From Billgrantia saliphila (lineage in GTDB: Bacteria > Pseudomonadota > Gammaproteobacteria > Pseudomonadales > Halomonadaceae), in NCBI RefSeq assembly GCF_002930105.1, contig NZ_PJRN01000001.1, positions 393,271 through 457,270 of the forward strand: DNA of 64,000 nt, given 5' to 3'. The position numbers were made by a program, and so were the translations under genes. Below are positions 38,800 through 46,432 of the stretch, in pieces. How positions within the stretch are numbered: position 1 is the stretch's first letter; each line of letters begins with the position of its first letter. The notes under the pieces were generated by a model. The model searched no databases. It saw only the letters and a program-made list of their open reading frames with translations, and was not told the origin of the DNA.

Positions 38800-39195
38800 A
38801 TGTCCAAAGAGAAAATACCTGTACACGTTGTGATTCACGATCTCGTTCCCAAGCTCAAGGCGACTGAACGTTTCGTCAACAATACGCTCATGATAAGGAG
38901 TGAGCATTGTTACGATCCGGTCGAGAAGACACGGCTTGATGAGCTCAGTACCGAATTCGAACTCGAGATCGCCATGATTCGCTTGAATCTTGACCATCTG
39001 CTGAGGCGTTACGCGCACGAATTCTCTGGTGCTGTCGAAGGAAGAGAAGGAGCGGAAGGCGCCATGCTGACGCTGGATGAGAATGAAGCCGTCGCCATCG
39101 AAAGCATTCGACGACTCTACCAGCGCGCTCACGAGTTGCAAACGGGACATGAGTGGAATGGTCCCGGACAGGGCCGCGACGAGCGGCCCATTTGA
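38800..39195 (+). CDS. Small helical protein of unknown function
   Basis: I do not recognise this 131-residue protein. AAGGGGAG stands just before the ATG at 38800, eleven bases after the glycosyltransferase stop, so it is probably translated from the same message. It is charged and likely all helical (ELSTEFELEIAMIRLNLDHL; ENEAVAIESIRRLYQRAHEL), has no signal peptide or membrane helix, and ends in a Gly/Arg/Asp-rich tail. Its codon use is like the GC-rich background, unlike the start of the gene before it. A role as a partner of the glycosyltransferase is a guess from position only. Confidence 0.75.
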   Translation: MSKEKIPVHVVIHDLVPKLKATERFVNNTLMIRSEHCYDPVEKTRLDELSTEFELEIAMIRLNLDHLLRRYAHEFSGAVEGREGAEGAMLTLDENEAVAIESIRRLYQRAHELQTGHEWNGPGQGRDERPI

Positions 39196-39207
39196 AATCC
39201 GTTATGC

Positions 39208-39717
39208 TTATTGGGTGGGGTTCAGCTCGGTAATCTTCAGCGTGGCTGACTGCATCTGGCTGCTGCCGTGTACGCCCACCCAGACGTTGTACATGCCGCT
39301 GGCCGGGTTCGGGAACATCACGACGGGGTCAAGGCTGTTGAAGTCATCGTTGCAGTACCAGCGACCATCGGGTGCATTGATGATCAAGGTAGTGTCGGAG
39401 GCGGACTGTACGGCGAAGTACAGCGGCATGCTGCCGGCGGTATAGTGCAGGTCGACATCCGGGGCGCTGGCCATGATGTAGCCGGTGCAGTTGGGTCCCA
39501 GCTTGGCGCTTACTTGGGTGGAGCCACCGGCCTGCAAACTTTGCGTCCAGGGATCCGGTGTGAAGCCTGCCTCGAGGTGGACGCTACCGTAGCTAGGGTC
39601 GCCTGACCAGTCGGGTTGTTGAGCCTGGGCCGTCAATGCGGAGAACGCCAAGGTGGCGCCAAGTACGATCGCGCCGATTCGAGCGGACCCGCGTGGCGAA
39701 AGAAGCGAATCTTTCAT
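39208..39717 (-). CDS. Secreted beta-rich protein of unknown function
   Basis: A 169-residue exported protein with a Sec signal peptide (IGAIVLGATLAFSALTAQAQ, cut after AQA). The mature part resembles the pre-peptidase C-terminal/PPC-like beta fold in pattern: DTTLIINAPDGRWYCNDDF, then NPASGMYNVWVGVHGSS and a two-Cys pair. This type of small periplasmic protein is widespread but uncharacterised. Transcribed alone and convergent with the preceding gene. Confidence 0.8.
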   Translation of the reverse strand: MKDSLLSPRGSARIGAIVLGATLAFSALTAQAQQPDWSGDPSYGSVHLEAGFTPDPWTQSLQAGGSTQVSAKLGPNCTGYIMASAPDVDLHYTAGSMPLYFAVQSASDTTLIINAPDGRWYCNDDFNSLDPVVMFPNPASGMYNVWVGVHGSSQMQSATLKITELNPTQ

Positions 39718-39909
39718 TGTGATTTCCTGCGTAGGCGTCCTGCCGAGGTGGGACGCTGGGTTGGTTTTATTACTGCTTTATTAGAATGTGTGTATCTTAT
39801 TACCGTTGCTTAATTCGCGAAAGCGGTCCGCCTGGCAGCTCTATGCACGGCTTGCCCTGAGGGAGCAAGGCGAACAAGGCGGTAGGCAAAATGCTGGATG
39901 GCTAGAGGC

Positions 39910-40614
39910 TCAGGCTTCGCTATGCAACCTGGCGATTCCGCCTGTTGCCTCTATGGCCTTGGCCACGATGTCGTATTGGCTCAATTCCGGAGTGGCCGCG
40001 CGCGGTGATGACGACTTCTGAGTCCCGTCTCCTTCGTCCTGCTGGGAGGTTGCCGCGGTGTCGCCATGCTGCTGGCGGCTCAACTGGGCGAGTTCGAGCT
40101 GTGCGGTGAGCAGGTATTGGCGCGCGGAGGCCGCGACCTGGTGATCCTTGGGCGAGGGGTCGGCCGGTGCCAGGGCGGCACTGATGACTTGTTGCATCTT
40201 GCCGATGGTGGCGCGAGGGTCGCCGGGAACGGGACCATAATCGATGGGAACCTGACCTGCGACGACGTAGCGTTCGCCATCCGGTCCGCGTACGTATTCG
40301 TAGCTGGCGCCGCCGGTGTATTGCCCTCCGGCGATCTGATGGGCCAACTCATGTTGACGCACTTCGCGATCGATGGCCTTCATGCGATCCAGTTGGCGAA
40401 GTTCCTGCTCGGTCAACGTCTCGCCATTGGGCTTTTGCGGCGCATCGCCCTTTGCCACCTTGCCGTTTGCCGCCTCGTGTGCCGCGCTGGTGGTATCGTT
40501 CATCCGTTCGGGCGCGCCCGGCTCACGTGTCACCTGGGAAGTTTCCGAAGTTTTGGAACCGGCCGTCGAGACGGAAGGGGGGTTAACGGGGCTGATGACG
40601 GTGGAGGAAAACAT
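39910..40614 (-). CDS. SprA-related putative metalloprotease
   Basis: A 234-residue protein of the SprA-related family. The disordered, Ser/Thr/Pro-rich N terminus (about 1-65) precedes the conserved block with a zinc-type HExxH motif, DREVRQHELAHQIAGGQYTG at about residues 82-101, and SYEYVRGPDGERYVVAGQVP just after. No signal peptide is present; the family occurs as soluble protein. Substrates are unknown. It stands alone on the minus strand between the secreted protein and DUF2835. The gap 39718-39909 shows nothing that I recognise. Confidence 0.85.
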   Translation of the reverse strand: MFSSTVISPVNPPSVSTAGSKTSETSQVTREPGAPERMNDTTSAAHEAANGKVAKGDAPQKPNGETLTEQELRQLDRMKAIDREVRQHELAHQIAGGQYTGGASYEYVRGPDGERYVVAGQVPIDYGPVPGDPRATIGKMQQVISAALAPADPSPKDHQVAASARQYLLTAQLELAQLSRQQHGDTAATSQQDEGDGTQKSSSPRAATPELSQYDIVAKAIEATGGIARLHSEA

Positions 40615-40736
40615 GGCAGTGTCCTAGATCTAGGCGCAAGCGCGGTTTCGTCGGATTATTGGCTGACGCAGCGTTGAAGGCAACCGGGGCGTGCCATATC
40701 AAGCGTGTGACTGATGAGGTGCGGGACAGAGCGAAC

Positions 40737-40958
40737 ATGCCAAGCATCGACATACGAATCGAACTTTCGGCCGAGGCCTGCCTGGCGCATTATGAGGGCC
40801 GAGTCGGCCAGGTGCTGGCCCATAGCCTCGATGGGCGGCGGGTCGTCTTTCCCGCCGAGGCGCTGCGCCGGGTGGTCACGCGCGACGGTGTACACGGCAC
40901 TTATCGGTTGTTTTTTTCAGGAGCAGGGCGGTTTCAGTCGATCGTGCGGCTGGGTTGA
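40737..40958 (+). CDS. DUF2835 family protein
   Basis: A 73-residue protein of the DUF2835 family, common in gammaproteobacteria. The start at 40737 (MPSIDIRIELSAEACLAHYE) matches the family N terminus; 26 upstream in-frame codons do not. The conserved stretch SLDGRRVVFPAEALRRVVTR and the end GRFQSIVRLG are present. Function is unknown; it is cytoplasmic and small. It precedes a diguanylate cyclase by 144 bases. Confidence 0.87.
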   Translation: MPSIDIRIELSAEACLAHYEGRVGQVLAHSLDGRRVVFPAEALRRVVTRDGVHGTYRLFFSGAGRFQSIVRLG

Positions 40959-40969
40959 CTGGTTCGTGA

Positions 40970-40984
40970 GTTTCGTTACGAAAC
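40970..40984. other. Short perfect inverted repeat before the cyclase gene
   Basis: GTTTCG-TTA-CGAAAC lies 12 bases after the DUF2835 stop and 119 bases before the diguanylate cyclase start. It could be an operator or a weak hairpin; no T run. Confidence 0.3.
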
Positions 40985-41102
40985 GAGCGCGATGTGCTGC
41001 CGGATGGCTGAGCTCTGGTATAAGATCGATGGGTTTTTAGTATGTCTCTCCGATCCGCCTCATTCCCGGCCATTGATCCGGGCCGCTCTACAAGGCCATG
41101 TC

Positions 41103-42323
41103 ATGTTGATGCGCAAGACACGGAAACCTCGTGAGTATCAGAACCGCCGCCTGGATGCGTTGGCCGAACCGCCGGAAATGGGACACGAGCTCTTCGTCGG
41201 CTTGAGCTCGCTGCGCGATACGCTCAGTCGCCGTCATCATTCGCGCGATTTCGCCTTTGCACACGCACGCTACCTACGCAGCCGCGTCCTGGCGCTTGGG
41301 CTCGTCTTCTCGCTGCTTTCTCCGCTTTGGATCGTGGTGGATGCGTTGGTACTCCCCGTGGAGCTGTTGAAGTATACCCTGGTGGGTCGGGTGGCGCTGA
41401 TGCTGGGGCTGTTGGCCGCGCTGCTGCTCGCGTTTTCCAGCGGTGAGCGAATACGCCGAATTCGCTTGAGTGCCGGTATGCTGCTGGCCCTGCCGGCAGC
41501 CTTCTACCTCTTCGTCCTGGTCATGCTGCCCGAACGGCAGGTGGGAAGCCTGGTGGGCTATGGGTTCATTCCTTTCTTGCTGGTGGCATCGCTGAGCGTC
41601 TTCCCCTTTACGCTGCTGGAGTCGCTGTTTGCCGGCATCCTTCTGATGGGGCTGCTGGGTTTTTCGCAGACGATCGACGGCAGTTGGTTGACTGGCCGCG
41701 GCATGGAAGCCTTCTGGCTGCTTTCGAGCCTGTTGTCGGTGTCTCTGGCGGCGAATCATTTCCAGCTCAGCCTGCTGCTCCGGCTTTACCGCCAGGCGAC
41801 CCATGATCCCCTGACGGGGCTTTTCAATCGTGGGGCGCTGGAAGTCCATCTGACCAAGATCCAGGCGTGGCAACGTGAAACCGAAGGGCCTGGCAGCGTG
41901 GGCAGTATTCCTTGTTCGCTACTGCTGCTCGATCTCGATCACTTCAAGCGGATCAATGACAATTACGGCCATTCCGTTGGCGATACGGTGTTGCAGCAGT
42001 TTGCCGAGCTGCTCGTGGGCCAGACCCGTCGCCATGACTGTGTGGCACGCTACGGCGGCGAGGAGTTCGTCGTGCTGCTGGTTGGCAGCGGCCAGGCGCG
42101 AGCCATGGAAGTAGCCGAGCGTATTCGCTTTGCCGTGGAGACGTTCGAATTCACCGACCACGAAGAGCAGCGCATTCCCATCACCACGAGCATCGGAGTG
42201 ACTCGCCTGCAACAGGATGAGTCGCCGTCATCGGCGCTCAGGCGCGCCGACGAGGCGCTCTATCAGGCCAAGCGCGATGGCCGCAATCAGGTGGCAGCAG
42301 TCGAGGCGATGGTCGACATCTAG
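41103..42323 (+). CDS. Membrane diguanylate cyclase (GGEEF)
   Basis: A predicted c-di-GMP-making enzyme in the inner membrane. The ATG at 41103 is picked as the start nearest the family-like sequence; the frame is open upstream to 40992 without FIT. The 406 residues have about six transmembrane helices (about 55-225) of no named sensor type, then a GGDEF domain (about 235-400) with an intact GGEEF site near residue 318 and an RxxD inhibitory site five residues earlier (RRHD). The signal it senses cannot be read from sequence. No sigma-28 site is seen upstream. Confidence 0.9.
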   Translation: MLMRKTRKPREYQNRRLDALAEPPEMGHELFVGLSSLRDTLSRRHHSRDFAFAHARYLRSRVLALGLVFSLLSPLWIVVDALVLPVELLKYTLVGRVALMLGLLAALLLAFSSGERIRRIRLSAGMLLALPAAFYLFVLVMLPERQVGSLVGYGFIPFLLVASLSVFPFTLLESLFAGILLMGLLGFSQTIDGSWLTGRGMEAFWLLSSLLSVSLAANHFQLSLLLRLYRQATHDPLTGLFNRGALEVHLTKIQAWQRETEGPGSVGSIPCSLLLLDLDHFKRINDNYGHSVGDTVLQQFAELLVGQTRRHDCVARYGGEEFVVLLVGSGQARAMEVAERIRFAVETFEFTDHEEQRIPITTSIGVTRLQQDESPSSALRRADEALYQAKRDGRNQVAAVEAMVDI

Positions 42324-42333
42324 CCGTCCCGGC

Positions 42334-42360
42334 TCAAGTTTTCCGGTTTCCCGCCGATAG
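42334..42360 (+). promoter_or_regulatory. Sigma-28 promoter of the LOV-GGDEF-EAL gene
   Basis: TCAAGTTT, 11 bases, GCCGATAG. Fourteen of sixteen bases fit the FliA consensus. It lies 32 bases before the ATG at 42393 and ties this c-di-GMP gene to flagellar late expression. Confidence 0.85.
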
Positions 42361-42392
42361 ACAAGTCAAGAAAAGTCACTAGCGGGGGCCGC

Positions 42393-45300
42393 ATGCCCAA
42401 CAATTCTCGGCAGGTGGCACTACATACCTGGCTGATGCTGGTGCCGGTGCTGCTCGTGGTCATGGGGGCAATCAATGGGCTGGCGGCCTGGCAGCTGCCG
42501 GTCGGCCTGCACCCGTCGCGTGCCAGCCTGCCGTTGATGTTGCTGGTGGGTGCCGGTCTGCTGGCGATACTGCTACAGCGCTTGCAGTGGGCGCGGCTAT
42601 GCGGTGCGCTACTGCTGCCGTTCGGACTGCACGCTCCGCTGCAAGCGCTGTGGCCGACTCTCCTCGTGCTGCCCTTGCCATGGCAAGAGCCGCTAACGCC
42701 GGCTACCAGCATTGCGGTGCTGATGGTTTCGGCTTGCCTGTTGGCCGGCAACGCGACGCCGCGCGCCAGGCGTGGCTGGTTGCTGGGTGGTGGAATCATT
42801 GTCCTGGTCGGTGCCGTGAGCCTTCTCTCTGCGCTATGGCCGGAGCGTTTCTCACCGGGACCATGGGGCAGTGCCTTTGCCACGCCTTTTACCGCGCTTC
42901 CGGCACTATTGACCGGCACGGCCATGTGGTTGATGGCGCGTCATCACGCGGTGGCGCCAATGCTGAGTCGAATGGCGATCCTGGCGCTGGCGGGAAGCGT
43001 GCTGGCCAGTGGGCTCGCCTGGTCCGCGCTTACCTGGCAGCAGCATGATGCCAAGCGGCGTCATGCAGCAGAGCTGCTCTCGAGCTTCAAGGTCACCGCC
43101 GAGCGGGTATTGGATAGTCAGCAGCGTGAACTGCAGCGCATGGCGACTCGCTGGTCGCAGTTCGAAGGCCTGCCGCCGTTGGCGTATCGAGAGGCCGAGG
43201 CAGCCGCCTCGTTTCGCGACATGCCGAGCCTGGCATCGCTGCACTGGCAATCAGAAAGTGAGAGTTTTCCCTGGGGGCGGGATCGCATTGACGATTTCAC
43301 GCTGAACCATTGCATTGAGCTGCACGATTGGCTACTCGATTGGCTGGCGGTGGGTGGGCCTTATCCTCGCTGGGTGCTGCCGCACATGGAGCGCCCCGAA
43401 TTGGCGCTGGTGGCGGTGCCGCTACCCGGCACCGTCAGTGGTCAACTGGTGGCCATCGTGGATCTGGAGCGGCTGCTGCGCGAGGAGATCCGCGCGTTGG
43501 TGACGCCGCTCACTCTTTCGATCGAGCGTCATTCGACTTCGCTGGTGGCCAATCGGGAGCATGGCCTCTCGAGCAATATCGAACTGGTGAAGAGCCAGCT
43601 GATCCTTCCGGGCGGTGTGACCGTAGAGATGCACGTCCATGGCGATGACGTGCCGACCGCTTCGATAAATGGGTTGATGCCGCTGGGTGTCGCAGTGGGC
43701 GGGTTAGTGCTCAGCTACTTGCTGGCGTTCAGCTTGGGCATGGCGAGTCTTGGCCGGCGTCGCTCGCTGGCCCTGGTGGGCGCTCAGCGTCATCTGCGCG
43801 CCCAGCAGCGCGTACAGACCTTGATCGCCCGCGACCAGCCGCTGTCCGATACTCTCAAGGCGATTTGTCGCCTGGTCGAGTCGCAGTCGCAGGGTGCGAT
43901 CTCATCCATCATGCTGTGCGATGCCGAGCAGGAAACGCTGGATAAGTTCTTCAGCGTCAACCTGCCGGAGCGATACCTCTCGAAGGTGCGCAACGTACCG
44001 ATCGGGCCGGGAGTGGGGGCATGCGGCCATGCGGCCCACATCCGTGACTTTGCGATAAGCGTGGATATCGCACAGGATCCGCGTTGGCGGGGATATCGCG
44101 AACTGGCGGAAGAGCATCGGCTGCGCGCCTGCTGGTCTTATCCGGTCATCGCCAGCGATGGGCGGCTATTGGGTACCTTTGCCACCTACTACCGCGAGCC
44201 GCGTGAGCCTTCACGAAGCGATCGGCGCCGCGTGATCGAGGCGGCCGAGCTGGTATCGCTGGCGGTCGAGCGCGAGCGCAATCGTCGCGCACTGCTCGAG
44301 AACGAACAGCGCTATCGCTCACTCTTCACTTACCACCCCGATGCGGTCTTCTCACTCGATCTCGACGGTTACTTCGTCACTGCCAATGCGGCCTGCAGCG
44401 GCATCACCGGCTACTCGCTCAAGGAGCTGAACGGCTTGCACTTCGCCGAGCTGATCGAGCCCGCCGACCGCGAGCGCATCGAGACGCTTTTCCGCGAGAC
44501 CGGCAAGGGAGAGGCCTTTCGTCATTCCTTGATGGTCAAGCGTCGCGATGGCGGTAGCGTCTATCTCGACCTGACCAATCTGCCGATCGTCGTCAACGAC
44601 AAAGTGATCGGACTCTACGGTATCGCCAAGGACATGACGGAGCGTCATCGCTGGGAGACCGAGCTGCGCATCCTGCAGCGCAGCGTCGAGGCCAGCATCA
44701 ATGGCATCATCATTACCGATGCGCAGGTGCCGGACATGCCGATCATCTACGCCAACGAGGCCTTCGAGCGTATTACGGGCTATCGACGCAGCGAGATGCT
44801 GGGCAAGAACTGTCGCGTTCTGCAGGGCAGCGAAACCGATCCGACGGCTATCGCCCAGATCCGACAAGCCATTGTCGAGCGGCGTGAGATCAACGTCACC
44901 CTCTGCAATTATCGCAAGGATGGTACGCCGTTCTGGAACAATCTTTACCTGGCGCCGGTGCGCGATGGTGCAGACAAGGTGACGCATTTCGTCGGCGTGC
45001 AGCATGACATTTCCGAGCGCAAGGCCTACGAGGCGAAGCTTTCGTTCCATGCCAGCCACGATGCGCTGACCGGCTTGGCCAATCGGTCGCTGTTCGAAGA
45101 CCATCTGCTGCACGATGTGCAATTGGCACAGCGGCATGGCCGGCACTTGGCCGTACTGTTCGTCGACCTCGATGATTTCAAGCCCATCAACGACAGCCTG
45201 GGGCATGAGGTCGGCGACCAGGTGCTGATCCAGGTGGCCCAACGGCTTGCCGACGAGGTGGCCCCCGGGGATACGCTGGCGCGTTTCGGCGGCGATGAGT

Positions 45301-46379
45301 TCGTGATTCTGCTGCCGGAGCTCAGCCATGAAGAGGCGGCTCTCAGGCTGACCGAGCGCCTGCTGACATGCATCGGTCGGCCTTATCGAGTCGAAGAGCA
45401 TGAGCTCTACATCGGTGCCAGCGTCGGCATCGCTTTCCTGCACGAAGGGCTGAAGAACCCGGTCGAGCTGATCCAGCAGGCCGACATGGCCATGTACCGC
45501 GCCAAGCAGAAGGGGCGCAATGCCTGGGAGTGCTTCACCAGCGACCTCAATGACGAGGTGAGCACGCGTATGGCGCTGCGCAATGACCTGCAGGAGGCGA
45601 TCGAGGCGGAAAACTTCGAGCTGCATTACCAGCCCCTGCTCGATGCCACCGACGAGAGCGTGCTCGGGTTCGAGGCGCTGGTGCGCTGGAAGCATCCCGT
45701 GCGTGGCTACCTGTCGCCGGGTTTGTTCATTCCGCTGGCCGAGGATACCGGGCAGATCGGGCCGATCAGCGATTGGGTGCTGCGCCAGGCCTGTCGCGAC
45801 ATGTGCCGGCTGGCAAAACAGGGGTACGGCCAGTTTCGGGTCTCGGTCAACCTCTCGCCATTGCAGTTCCGCCGCGCCAATTTCCTGACGAACCTGCAGC
45901 AGGTGCTGCTGGAAACCGGGCTTTCGCCCCAGGCGCTCGAACTGGAGCTGACCGAGGGCGTACTGATGACCGAGACGGCATCGGCCGTGGCCACCCTGCA
46001 CCGGCTCCGCGATATGGGGGTAGAGGTTTCCATCGACGACTTCGGTACGGGATTCTCGAGCCTGAGCTATCTCAAGCAGTTGCCCATCGGCAAGATCAAG
46101 ATAGATCGAAGCTTCATTCGCGATGTGACGACCAATCGCCATGACAGTGCCATCGTGCAGGGCATCATCTCGATGGCCCATCACCTGGGACTGTCTGTGG
46201 TAGCTGAGGGAATCGAGGAGCCTGAGCAGCGTGATTTCCTGGCGGCTCACGGCTGTGATGTCTTCCAAGGGTTCCTGTTCGCTCGTCCCATGCCGCTGGA
46301 GCGGCTGCGAGATTACCTGAGCGAGCGGCGGCCCGGAAAAATCAATGCTAAAGGCCCGCTCACTTCGGCCGATAGATGA
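42393..46379 (+). CDS. Membrane GAF-PAS-LOV-GGDEF-EAL photoreceptor-type c-di-GMP enzyme
   Basis: A 1328-residue protein. The N-terminal third has about seven hydrophobic segments (about 8-215), a periplasmic loop (about 225-430) and another membrane helix, then GAF (about 470-630), PAS (about 640-760), LOV-type PAS (about 765-895), GGDEF (about 895-1060) and EAL (about 1070-1315). The LOV core reads GKNCRVLQGSETD with Cys807, followed by NYRKDGTPFWNN and FVGVQHDISER, so the flavin-contact Asn pair, the Gln and the adduct Cys are all kept. GGDEF (966-970) is intact but lacks the I-site Arg. EAL, NLSPLQF, LELTEG, DDFGTG and AEGIE are all intact. Blue-light control of c-di-GMP turnover is inferred. 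Confidence 0.9.
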   Translation: MPNNSRQVALHTWLMLVPVLLVVMGAINGLAAWQLPVGLHPSRASLPLMLLVGAGLLAILLQRLQWARLCGALLLPFGLHAPLQALWPTLLVLPLPWQEPLTPATSIAVLMVSACLLAGNATPRARRGWLLGGGIIVLVGAVSLLSALWPERFSPGPWGSAFATPFTALPALLTGTAMWLMARHHAVAPMLSRMAILALAGSVLASGLAWSALTWQQHDAKRRHAAELLSSFKVTAERVLDSQQRELQRMATRWSQFEGLPPLAYREAEAAASFRDMPSLASLHWQSESESFPWGRDRIDDFTLNHCIELHDWLLDWLAVGGPYPRWVLPHMERPELALVAVPLPGTVSGQLVAIVDLERLLREEIRALVTPLTLSIERHSTSLVANREHGLSSNIELVKSQLILPGGVTVEMHVHGDDVPTASINGLMPLGVAVGGLVLSYLLAFSLGMASLGRRRSLALVGAQRHLRAQQRVQTLIARDQPLSDTLKAICRLVESQSQGAISSIMLCDAEQETLDKFFSVNLPERYLSKVRNVPIGPGVGACGHAAHIRDFAISVDIAQDPRWRGYRELAEEHRLRACWSYPVIASDGRLLGTFATYYREPREPSRSDRRRVIEAAELVSLAVERERNRRALLENEQRYRSLFTYHPDAVFSLDLDGYFVTANAACSGITGYSLKELNGLHFAELIEPADRERIETLFRETGKGEAFRHSLMVKRRDGGSVYLDLTNLPIVVNDKVIGLYGIAKDMTERHRWETELRILQRSVEASINGIIITDAQVPDMPIIYANEAFERITGYRRSEMLGKNCRVLQGSETDPTAIAQIRQAIVERREINVTLCNYRKDGTPFWNNLYLAPVRDGADKVTHFVGVQHDISERKAYEAKLSFHASHDALTGLANRSLFEDHLLHDVQLAQRHGRHLAVLFVDLDDFKPINDSLGHEVGDQVLIQVAQRLADEVAPGDTLARFGGDEFVILLPELSHEEAALRLTERLLTCIGRPYRVEEHELYIGASVGIAFLHEGLKNPVELIQQADMAMYRAKQKGRNAWECFTSDLNDEVSTRMALRNDLQEAIEAENFELHYQPLLDATDESVLGFEALVRWKHPVRGYLSPGLFIPLAEDTGQIGPISDWVLRQACRDMCRLAKQGYGQFRVSVNLSPLQFRRANFLTNLQQVLLETGLSPQALELELTEGVLMTETASAVATLHRLRDMGVEVSIDDFGTGFSSLSYLKQLPIGKIKIDRSFIRDVTTNRHDSAIVQGIISMAHHLGLSVVAEGIEEPEQRDFLAAHGCDVFQGFLFARPMPLERLRDYLSERRPGKINAKGPLTSADR
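46349..46375 (+). promoter_or_regulatory. Sigma-28 promoter of the YcgR-HD gene, inside the preceding coding end
   Basis: TAAAGGCC, 11 bases, GCCGATAG. It lies within the last codons of the LOV gene and 57 bases before the ATG at 46433, which supports that start over the ATG at 46376. Confidence 0.8.
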
Positions 46380-46432
46380 GGGTTCGGCATGTTGCTTGGT
46401 GGTCCAGTTATCGGGAGGCGGGCGAGACGCGC

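Noticed and set aside
44352..46268. A 638-codon open frame on the minus strand
   Set aside because: It lies wholly antisense to the GGDEF-EAL part of the LOV gene, whose motifs are intact; its own sequence is His/Gln/Arg-rich without known domains. A GC-rich shadow frame.
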